Assembly (NCBI GenBank): GCA_947630865.1
Contig: CANRJE010000048.1
Location: 1 to 9,975, forward strand
Source of the DNA: an uncultured Bacilli bacterium
GTDB lineage: Bacteria > Bacillota_I > Bacilli_A > RF39 > UBA660
DNA length: 9,975 nt
Direction: 5' to 3'
Shown here in pieces: positions 1 to 6,208 of the stretch. A program made the translations under genes and the position numbers. How positions within the stretch are numbered: position 1 is the first letter of the stretch; each line of letters opens with the position of its first letter. Below the pieces are notes generated by a model. The model had not been told where the DNA came from, ran no database searches, and saw only the letters and a program-made list of their open reading frames with translations.

Positions 1-263
1 TATATTTTTTCAGATTCTGAAAACTCTCCATCAATACTATCAACAATATCTCCAAAATGTTTTACAAATTGATTTTTAACTTCCACGAAACTATCAGCTA
101 CACTATCTCCCCAATTTGATGCATCAATTTTAAGTCCATTAAAAGTATTTTTTATATCATATACTTCTTGTCCTAATTGACTACAACGAAATGCTTCAAT
201 ATTTTTAACAGCCCTCTTAACAGCTTCATGTAAAGGTTTTAAAGGTGTATAATAATCTTTCAT
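1..263 (-). CDS. Partial second copy of the helical WXG-like cargo protein (N-terminus only)
   Basis: The start of a gene that leaves the window on the left; about 87 codons are visible. The encoded N-terminus matches that of the 374-aa protein upstream except for one residue, Ala instead of Thr at position 14. It therefore carries the same helical segment with the WGD motif near residue 51. The start is fixed by GAGGAG at 273-278, 9 nt before the ATG at 263, and by identity with the start of the upstream copy. The stop of the upstream gene is only 17 nt away, so this is the sixth gene of the same operon. I infer a leaderless exported protein of the same family. Whether its C-terminal domain matches the upstream copy or is a different module cannot be seen. 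Role unknown. Confidence 0.85.
   Translation of the reverse strand, partial: MKDYYTPLKPLHEAVKRAVKNIEAFRCSQLGQEVYDIKNTFNGLKIDASNWGDSVADSFVEVKNQFVKHFGDIVDSIDGEFSESEKI
1..263. repeat. Direct repeat, copy A (with 1143-1405)
   Basis: Bases 1-263 align without gaps to 1143-1405 (offset 1142). I counted 8 mismatches, at 79, 87, 123, 135, 183, 224, 231 and 234, which is about 97% identity. Only position 224 changes an amino acid. The match ends at the two ATG codons: the ribosome-binding regions upstream differ. On the other side it is unbroken to the window edge, so its full length is unknown. Confidence 0.97.
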
Positions 264-280
264 AATTTTAATCTCCTCAA

Positions 281-1405
281 CTAAACACTATATTCTTCTT
301 GTAAATCAAAGTAATTTCCTTTGTTAACAACTTGTGTAATATTTCTATTCCATTCTGGGTGACAACTATCAGTTCCTGGATTTACATGTTTGCCTTTTTT
401 CCATGTTGAATTATACCAAGATTTGCAATCAACTACAAATTCTACAACACAATTACCATTTTGATGTCCCCATTTAGTGCAACCATCATCATTTTGATTT
501 TTAATATCACCAATAATAGCTTTTATAACTGTTCCATCATCTTGATAAATGTCAATATAATCTCCTACATTGCCATACGTTGTTGTTGTTGCAACTACAT
601 ATCTATCTCCAATTCTAGCAAATCCTTCACTATCATATTTTTCTCCTGCTTTATCTCTTAAATCATATTGTCTTGAAGTTTCACATGTTATTTTTTGCCA
701 TCCCATATAAGTATGTGAATTACCAAGATGTGCTGGTAAAGTAATGACTCTTCCTGTCGTTCTATCTAAATAATTTTCTAAAGTATCGATACTTTTTAAA
801 GCTGTTGAAAAATTTTCTACACTACTTTTTAAATTCATATTAATTGCATCAACGGAAATACTTATATCATTTATTTCATCTAATCTGGCCTTTTCTTCGT
901 TAATTTTTGCTTCTAATTCATCTAAATCATTTTTTAAGCCATCAAAATATCCTTGCCATTCTTGATGAGCTTCATTATATTTTTCAGTATTTTTTACTCT
1001 TGTAACTGTTTTTTTTCCTGTTAAACGATCAGTTTTAGTTATTACATCATAATATTCATTAGGATCTGGCTCTTCTTGTTTATACTTATGATAAGCATCA
1101 TTAGTTCTATATAACATTTCTAAATCATCATCTAACTCTCTATATATTTTTTCAGATTCTGAAAACTCTCCATCAATACTATCAACAATATCTCCAAAAT
1201 GTTTTACAAATTGATTTTTGACTTCCACAAAACTATCAGCTACACTATCTCCCCAATTTGATGCGTCAATTTTAAGCCCATTAAAAGTATTTTTTATATC
1301 ATATACTTCTTGTCCTAATTGACTGCAACGAAATGCTTCAATATTTTTAACAGCCCTCTTAACAGTTTCATGCAATGGTTTTAAAGGTGTATAATAATCT
1401 TTCAT
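281..1405 (-). CDS. Helical WXG/LXG-like N-terminus fused to a distinctive C-terminal domain; putative exported protein
   Basis: A 374-aa protein with no signal peptide or membrane segment. Residues 1-110 look like helices with a turn at NWGDSVADSF (W51), reminiscent of the WXG100/LXG helical hairpin. Residues about 145-215 are charged and coiled-coil-like. Residues about 240-370 form a compact, beta-rich domain with five Cys (241, 309, 319, 327, 348), an acidic YIDIYQDDGT segment, GDIKNQND, WGH and an SCHPEW motif. I recall similar domains in uncharacterised Firmicutes surface or lytic proteins, and a double-psi beta-barrel is conceivable, but I cannot name the family. YxxxD/E strings occur at Y88, Y99 and Y108, though these are common in such sequence. 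The start follows AGAGGTGAT. The gene lies 15 nt after the small helical gene and 17 nt before a near-identical second copy. I infer export by a type VII-like route and action at the cell envelope. Function is unproven. Confidence 0.8.
   Translation of the reverse strand: MKDYYTPLKPLHETVKRAVKNIEAFRCSQLGQEVYDIKNTFNGLKIDASNWGDSVADSFVEVKNQFVKHFGDIVDSIDGEFSESEKIYRELDDDLEMLYRTNDAYHKYKQEEPDPNEYYDVITKTDRLTGKKTVTRVKNTEKYNEAHQEWQGYFDGLKNDLDELEAKINEEKARLDEINDISISVDAINMNLKSSVENFSTALKSIDTLENYLDRTTGRVITLPAHLGNSHTYMGWQKITCETSRQYDLRDKAGEKYDSEGFARIGDRYVVATTTTYGNVGDYIDIYQDDGTVIKAIIGDIKNQNDDGCTKWGHQNGNCVVEFVVDCKSWYNSTWKKGKHVNPGTDSCHPEWNRNITQVVNKGNYFDLQEEYSV
1143..1405. repeat. Direct repeat, copy B (with 1-263)
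   Basis: This is the upstream copy of the tandem repeat and encodes residues 1-87 of the 374-aa protein. The mismatches with copy A are almost all synonymous, so the duplication is either recent, kept alike by gene conversion, or under strong protein-level constraint. Confidence 0.97.
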
Positions 1406-1420
1406 AAATCACCTCTAAAA

Positions 1421-1735
1421 TTAAATTATATCTTCTAAATTTGCAGTTAAATTAGATATTTCTTTATCAAGATTTTGATATCTTTCAACACTAGATTTTA
1501 AAAAGTCTAACCGTTTAGTTAAATATAAAGGATATTTTTCAGATATCTTTTTTAAATATGGCATAAATTCTTCATCAATTTTATCTTTTTCGTGAGATTT
1601 CCATTTAGATTCATCTAAAGATAACATTGCTTTATATATTTCAGCTAAAATATCTCTAATTTCATTAATATCTTTTTCTATTTCAATAATTGTTGTATTT
1701 ATATTACTAGTTAAATTTAATCTTTCTTCAGACAT
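1421..1735 (-). CDS. Small helical WXG100-like protein (104 aa), putative T7SS partner
   Basis: A 104-aa, mostly helical protein with no signal peptide. It has two long amphipathic helices around a turn near SKWKSHEK (W45), which fits the WXG100 hairpin although the Gly is not kept. Near the C-terminus is YQNLD (residues 86-90), matching the YxxxD/E export signal known from type VII substrates. I chose the ATG at 1735 because GGAGG at 1744-1748 sits 8 nt upstream; the in-frame ATG at 1750 overlaps that same site and has none of its own. The start overlaps the end of the preceding gene by 8 nt (ATGTCTGA), so translation is probably coupled. Position just before the larger helical cargo genes matches the small Lap partners of LXG toxins. 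Family assignment is inference: no family is recognised with certainty. Confidence 0.8.
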   Translation of the reverse strand: MSEERLNLTSNINTTIIEIEKDINEIRDILAEIYKAMLSLDESKWKSHEKDKIDEEFMPYLKKISEKYPLYLTKRLDFLKSSVERYQNLDKEISNLTANLEDII

Positions 1736-2111
1736 CACTTTCACCTCCATCTGAAACAGAAGAAACTAAAATATTAGGAGGTGCTAAAGCTAAATTTATC
1801 TCACTTTCAGTAGGAAGTGGCATAATATTATTCATACCTTGATTAGCCTCATCAATATTATTTCTATCATGATTTGATAAATTTACCATATAAGTTGAAT
1901 AATAATCTAATCTACTTGTTATACTATCTATTCTCATAGCTGCTTCTTTAAATCTTTCAACAATTATATTAGCATCATTTCCTTGATAACTTTCTAAAAT
2001 TGAATTAATATCTTCAAGTAATTTTCCCTTCGCATTTGTTAAATCACTACTTGCTGTTTTTAAATAATTTCCAACATTAGAAATAGCAACTGAATCACGT
2101 CTTTTTAACAT
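1728..2111 (-). CDS. Small helical WXG100-like protein (127 aa), putative T7SS partner
   Basis: A 127-aa protein. Residues 5-90 are predicted helical with a break at SYQGNDANII, where Tyr42-x-Gly44 could stand in for the Trp-x-Gly of WXG100 proteins. Residues 95-127 form a Pro/Ser-rich tail. There is no signal peptide or membrane helix. The start is well supported: a perfect AGGAGG (2117-2122) lies 5 nt before the ATG and overlaps the TAG stop of the SH3 gene. The 3' end overlaps the next small helical gene by 8 nt, so the two are probably made in equal amounts and may form a heterodimer, as many WXG100-family pairs do. The pairing and export roles are inferred from size, fold and gene order only. 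Confidence 0.78.
   Translation of the reverse strand: MLKRRDSVAISNVGNYLKTASSDLTNAKGKLLEDINSILESYQGNDANIIVERFKEAAMRIDSITSRLDYYSTYMVNLSNHDRNNIDEANQGMNNIMPLPTESEINLALAPPNILVSSVSDGGESDV
1744..1748 (-). promoter_or_regulatory. Ribosome-binding site GGAGG that sets the start at 1735
   Basis: GGAGG lies 8 nt upstream of the ATG at 1735, inside the 3' end of the preceding gene. It overlaps the alternative ATG at 1750, so translation from 1750 would lack its own site. Confidence 0.8.
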
Positions 2112-2120
2112 TATATCCTC

Positions 2121-2960
2121 CTATTGTAAATAGTCTTTACTAACTAATCTTTCTTCACCTTTATATTTAATTTTTACCCAATTAGGATCATCACCAGGTC
2201 CTAAAACTTCTACTTTATCACCATTACTTAAAGAACCTACAATATTACTTCCATCTTTTGTACTAGCACTCGTTCTTACATTTAAATGACTGTTAACATC
2301 TTTTAATGTAACTGTTGCTTCTCCTCTTTCAAAAATTGTTTTTTCTTGTGGTTCAACTTTACTCGTATCAGGAGCTGATGTAGAAGGTGTGCTTGTTGGA
2401 GCTTGAACACTACCAACGGTTGAATTAGATGTCTTAACCTCTCCTGTTGTATTTATATATTTACTTGACACATATCCAATTTTTCCATCACTCAATTTAA
2501 CTTGATACCATTTTGTTCCATCTTTATCTACTACATCACCAATTATTTCTACTTTACTTCCTTTATCAAAAACAGTTCGAACACTACTTTTAGTACTAGG
2601 ATCACTTCTTACATTTAATCCTGTATCTTTAGTTGCAACTACTCCTCCTACTGAAGTATCGTATTCATTGACATCTAAATAAGCTGTATCATCTACAAAA
2701 GGCAATGGGTCTTCTATATCTTCAAAATTAGTAATATAATTTCTTGATTTTTTTACACATTCTAACCAATACTCTCCTAATTTATTAATAGCTTTAAAGA
2801 TTGTATCAATATAAGAAAATGTATATTCTTCTCCTGAATAATTAGATGCTGTTGTACTAACATCAATTTTCCCTCTACTAAGTTCTGCTTCAACTGCCTC
2901 TCTATCAACTTCACTTAAATCTCTATGTGTTCCATCAACTGGTTTATAAGGTGTTACCAT
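2121..2960 (-). CDS. Protein with two bacterial SH3 (SH3b) domains, leaderless, putative cell-wall-associated
   Basis: A 279-aa protein. Residues 1-105 are a unique N-terminal part, helical around 15-30 and 50-80. Residues about 106-170 are a first SH3b domain with the typical LNVRSDPST, KGSKVEIIG, WYQVKL and GYVSSKYI strands. Residues 171-207 form a Ser/Thr/Pro-rich linker of the kind common in secreted proteins. Residues about 213-279 are a second SH3b (HLNVRTSAST, NGDKVEVLG, WVKIKY, LVSKDYL). SH3b domains usually bind peptidoglycan or its cross-bridges, so the protein probably acts outside the membrane. No Sec signal peptide, lipobox or membrane helix is visible, which is odd for that location and suggests a leaderless route. 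No catalytic domain is recognised. AAGGAG lies 7 nt before the ATG. The gene is third-last of the complete cargo genes, 18 nt after the AAA gene and 9 nt before the first small helical gene. Confidence 0.88.
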   Translation of the reverse strand: MVTPYKPVDGTHRDLSEVDREAVEAELSRGKIDVSTTASNYSGEEYTFSYIDTIFKAINKLGEYWLECVKKSRNYITNFEDIEDPLPFVDDTAYLDVNEYDTSVGGVVATKDTGLNVRSDPSTKSSVRTVFDKGSKVEIIGDVVDKDGTKWYQVKLSDGKIGYVSSKYINTTGEVKTSNSTVGSVQAPTSTPSTSAPDTSKVEPQEKTIFERGEATVTLKDVNSHLNVRTSASTKDGSNIVGSLSNGDKVEVLGPGDDPNWVKIKYKGEERLVSKDYLQ

Positions 2961-2978
2961 ATTTTTTCTCCTTTTCCT

Positions 2979-4247
2979 TTATATATCCTTTAAACAAAAT
3001 GTTGCATAAACAGGTATATATCTAATATTTTTTTTCTTTGAAAAATTATCTTCTGTTAATCTTATAGGATTTCCAACTTTAAACTTTGATATAAACATAG
3101 ATAAAGCTTTAGCTTTTGTTAAACTCATATCAACAATTTCTATTGGAATAATTTCTCCTAATCTATTTTGCACAATAAAACTAATCTCTGTTTTACCTTC
3201 TGATTGATAATAATATAAACTATATCCAAGATTTATTAAAGTGTTAGCAACATTCGTTTCTATTAAAGTTCTTTTTATTGTATTATCCATCATAAATTTC
3301 ATTTTACTAACATGCATCATACTGTATAAAAGTCCAACATCATTAGGATATAATTTAAAACTTTCACTATCTTTATAACTACTTAAAGGACTTTTAACAT
3401 CATTTAATTTATAACTTCTATGAACTAAACTATTAACTCCTAAAAATTTAATACTTGCTTCATAGTCTTTACTACGACTTCCTTTTTTAATATTTCCATA
3501 TTGAAATTTTTTATTATCTTTAAGTAGCTGATAAGGAATACTATTTATAACATCATTGCTTCTTTGAATATCTATCAAATTTAAAACATCTATAGTTTCT
3601 CTTTTTATTATATCAATTATTTTTTGTTTTATAGAATCTAGTACTAAATCTGATTTATTTTCAATAAAAGATGAAACAACTTCTGGATATCCGCCTGTTG
3701 TTAAAAAATCATTGTATAAGTCTAATGCCATTTGATGAAAAGGCATTGGTGTATTATTTTGATATGATTCTTTAATAATAGTAATAATTTGTTTTTTATC
3801 AGTATTCATTAAAAACTCTTCAAAGTCCATCGGATACATAGCTTTAAAATATAACTCTTCTCCTTTAAACTTTGATAAATTCTCTTTTCTTGAAGTAATC
3901 ATAATTATGTGATATAAGTTATTCTCTACTCCAAACATTTTTATAGCTTTAACAATATAAGGATCATTAACATTATCAAGAATAATTAAGGTATCTTCTT
4001 TTAAAATAGTTTCGCAACATAAAACTCCTAATTTCAAAATAATTTTATCAGTTGTTTTTTCTCTTTTTAATACAGTTAATAAATCTTTATTGTTATCACA
4101 ATTAAAATAAGCAATATTTTTGTAATTTTTTTGAGCAAATTCTAAAACAGAATAAGTCTTTCCAATTTGTTTAGCCCCATATAGAAGTAATGGTTTTCTA
4201 GCATCTTTTTTCCATTTTAAGAGTTCAATTGAAATCTTTCGTTCCAT
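2979..4247 (-). CDS. AAA_14/DUF4143-type ATP-binding protein with degenerate catalytic positions
   Basis: A 422-aa protein. Residues about 1-150 are the P-loop ATPase domain: Walker A GAKQIGKT (24-31), Walker B LIILDNVND (87-95) and a sensor-like MITSRKENL segment (116-124). Residues about 215-310 carry the DUF4143 signature (KFQYGNIKKGSRSKDYEASI, then FKLY..D.GLLY). Residues about 328-422 match the nuclease-like tail of this family. Two departures stand out: the Walker B acidic residue after Asp91 is Asn92 instead of the usual Glu, and the tail reads EISF and IEIVD where the family usually has E(V/I)DF and IEVK (S356 and V372). ATP may be bound but poorly hydrolysed, and the nuclease-like tail is probably inactive. 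The biological role of this widespread family is not established. This is the first gene of the left operon, after GGGAGG at 4257-4262 and a clear promoter. It might act as a regulatory or chaperone-like partner; that is speculation. Confidence 0.9.
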   Translation of the reverse strand: MERKISIELLKWKKDARKPLLLYGAKQIGKTYSVLEFAQKNYKNIAYFNCDNNKDLLTVLKREKTTDKIILKLGVLCCETILKEDTLIILDNVNDPYIVKAIKMFGVENNLYHIIMITSRKENLSKFKGEELYFKAMYPMDFEEFLMNTDKKQIITIIKESYQNNTPMPFHQMALDLYNDFLTTGGYPEVVSSFIENKSDLVLDSIKQKIIDIIKRETIDVLNLIDIQRSNDVINSIPYQLLKDNKKFQYGNIKKGSRSKDYEASIKFLGVNSLVHRSYKLNDVKSPLSSYKDSESFKLYPNDVGLLYSMMHVSKMKFMMDNTIKRTLIETNVANTLINLGYSLYYYQSEGKTEISFIVQNRLGEIIPIEIVDMSLTKAKALSMFISKFKVGNPIRLTEDNFSKKKNIRYIPVYATFCLKDI

Positions 4248-4280
4248 ATTTCGCGGCCTCCCTACACTTATTATAATTAA

Positions 4281-4309
4281 AGTATATAATTTTTTATTCT
4301 TAAAGTCAA
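4281..4309 (-). promoter_or_regulatory. SigA-type promoter of the AAA/SH3/WXG-like operon
   Basis: Read on the minus strand: -35 TTGACT (4309-4304), a 17-nt spacer, then -10 TATACT (4286-4281). Each box has one mismatch to consensus. Transcription would start near 4274, giving a leader of about 26 nt before the ATG at 4247. It lies downstream of the TIR operon terminator, so the two operons look separate. Confidence 0.82.
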
Positions 4310-4324
4310 CATAATATCTTGAAA

Positions 4325-4359
4325 TAAAAAGAAAATCTAGCTTTATTTTACTAGATTTT
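4325..4359 (-). terminator. Rho-independent terminator of the TIR operon
   Basis: AAAATCTAG (4332-4340) and CTAGATTTT (4351-4359) form a perfect 9-bp stem with a 10-nt loop. On the minus strand the stem is followed by a T-rich tract (TTTTCTTTTTATTTC). It begins 7 nt after the stop codon of the second TIR gene. Confidence 0.85.
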
Positions 4360-4366
4360 ATATTAA

Positions 4367-6208
4367 TTAATTTTTCTTTCTTAAATTCATTACTAATTCA
4401 GCAACTTCAATAGTACTTTGATAAGCATCAACTTCTAAAACTTTAGAATTATCATTAAATCTATCTTCTGTACTTGCTAACTTAGATATTGCTAATTCAT
4501 CATATTCTTTTTTATTTTTTCTTAAATAGTCCGCAATATATTCTTCTGTAAAATTAGAATATTCATCAATTGTAATAGATGACATAAAATCAAAGAATCC
4601 TGAAACACCAACATAATTAAGCATATATCCTAAAATTATATAATTTTCATATAAACGAGAACAATCAAAAACATCTTCTTTTTTATCTTCATCTAAAAAA
4701 TGTATAGCATTAGCATAAAGAAAACTTCCATAACCTTTTAATCTATATTCTTTAAATGTATCAAAAATTATTCCATTTCCTCTTGATGTTACAGCATGAA
4801 AAGCCCCAGAATAAATATTAGCATCAATTTTATTTAAAATATTTCGAAATTTATCTACTGTTAAAGAATTAAAATCTATATTAGAAGCAAGATATTCTTT
4901 ATATTTATCACCATATAAGTCCATTTTATGAGTAAGTTCTACAAAAGCTGCTACAACACAAATCAATTGCGTTTCCAAGTCTTCAATAGTACCATTTTTT
5001 GATCCTTCAAATACTACTACATTAATTAAATAACTATAAGCTATTTCCATACTATATAATTCTCGATAATTATCAGTATTTATAAGACTTAAAAAACTTA
5101 CTTCTAGTTCATTTAATAAACTTAAAAATGCATAAACTTTTTTTGAAATAGCAATACTTCTTAAAACCAAAATAGAATATTTTATACTCTCAAACATCGT
5201 TTTAATTTGACCAGTATTTTCTTTTATTCCTTCATTTATACATTCAATAAAAGGAATATAATTATTTGAATTTTTATCGTTTAAAACTTCTTTTTTGGCT
5301 TTATCATAATCACTTTTCGTAATACTATTTAAAAACTTTAAAAATTCTTGAGAAGTCATAATAACATTACGACTTTTATATTCTAAATATAATTCATCTT
5401 TTCTTAATCTACTATAAAGAAATAATAAATTTTCTGAAAGAGTTTTATATAATTCACGATTTTCTTTATCACTTGTTTTATTTTTTCTATTAATTATACT
5501 TCTATAAAGTCCTACATTTAAATCATCATAATTGTTAAGGATATTTTCTAAATAATATTTACCTTCTTCTTGATAATTAGTATTGGTAAGATTATCAAGA
5601 ATATCTAAAATATCTTTTAAATCTCTTTTCTCGGCAATATCTTTTAATCCTTTAATTAAAACATCATCATCTTTATCAATATTTTCACTTACCGAAGTTA
5701 AAAATTCTTCAAAAGAAATTGCTTTTAAAAATTCTATAAATTTTCTACTTTTTTTAATACTATTATCTATCTTTTTTCTACTTTTAGGGTTATCAAATAA
5801 ACTAACCATTTTTAAAATTGAAGCATCAAAATAATCAAGTGATGCTGATATTCCATTATATAAAGAAAATTCTTTAAGAGCACCGCTCAAATTATCAGGC
5901 CATTTAAATCCTCGCATTAAAACAGGAACAATATTCTTTTTTTTAGAAACAGCATAATCTATTTCTTTATTCAAATAATCATTTTCTTCTAAATTATCTA
6001 AAGAATTAGGTGGAAGAATTACGACCATATCTTCACACATATCAATTATTTTATATATTTCTTCATCAAACTTATAAGAATGAAGAGACTCAAAATCTAA
6101 AAATACTCGATAGGAATATTCGTTTGTTAATTTATCATTTATTAAAAAAGCTAAAGATTCAGCACTTTTATTACGATATGTAACAAAAACTTCATAATTT
6201 TCTGTCAT
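4367..6208 (-). CDS. TIR-domain protein with long helical C-terminus (613 aa), second gene of TIR pair
   Basis: Residues 1-140 are a TIR domain: YEVFVTYRNK (strand A), YRVFLDFESLHSYKF (BB-loop region), EDMVVILPP (strand C), then DYLNKEIDYA with Glu82 where NAD-cleaving TIR enzymes carry their catalytic Glu, followed by KNIVPVL. Residues about 141-613 are helical with no membrane segment. They contain a degenerate motif with F, I at +7 and Y or F at +12, starting at F157, F289, F454 and F538. The region around 289-440 resembles the C-terminal half of the partner protein; residues about 441-613 are extra. AAGGAG (6215-6220) lies 6 nt upstream, and the start overlaps the upstream gene by 17 nt, implying coupled translation. 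Known family role: bacterial TIR proteins cleave NAD+ or make cyclic ADP-ribose signals in phage defence. Here activity and trigger are inferred only. Confidence 0.88.
   Translation of the reverse strand: MTENYEVFVTYRNKSAESLAFLINDKLTNEYSYRVFLDFESLHSYKFDEEIYKIIDMCEDMVVILPPNSLDNLEENDYLNKEIDYAVSKKKNIVPVLMRGFKWPDNLSGALKEFSLYNGISASLDYFDASILKMVSLFDNPKSRKKIDNSIKKSRKFIEFLKAISFEEFLTSVSENIDKDDDVLIKGLKDIAEKRDLKDILDILDNLTNTNYQEEGKYYLENILNNYDDLNVGLYRSIINRKNKTSDKENRELYKTLSENLLFLYSRLRKDELYLEYKSRNVIMTSQEFLKFLNSITKSDYDKAKKEVLNDKNSNNYIPFIECINEGIKENTGQIKTMFESIKYSILVLRSIAISKKVYAFLSLLNELEVSFLSLINTDNYRELYSMEIAYSYLINVVVFEGSKNGTIEDLETQLICVVAAFVELTHKMDLYGDKYKEYLASNIDFNSLTVDKFRNILNKIDANIYSGAFHAVTSRGNGIIFDTFKEYRLKGYGSFLYANAIHFLDEDKKEDVFDCSRLYENYIILGYMLNYVGVSGFFDFMSSITIDEYSNFTEEYIADYLRKNKKEYDELAISKLASTEDRFNDNSKVLEVDAYQSTIEVAELVMNLRKKN

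Noticed and set aside
461..661. Plus-strand open frame of 66 codons
   Set aside because: It lies wholly inside the 374-aa gene on the other strand, is low-complexity (Ile/Ser/Asn/Cys), and has no ribosome-binding site.
2979..4247. AAA protein as the EssC-type motor of a type VII system
   Set aside because: It has a single P-loop with DUF4143, no membrane helices and no FtsK/SpoIIIE domains.
5583..5834. Plus-strand open frame of 83 codons
   Set aside because: It is antisense to the 613-aa TIR gene, has biased Ser/Leu/Phe/Ile composition, and no supporting start signals.
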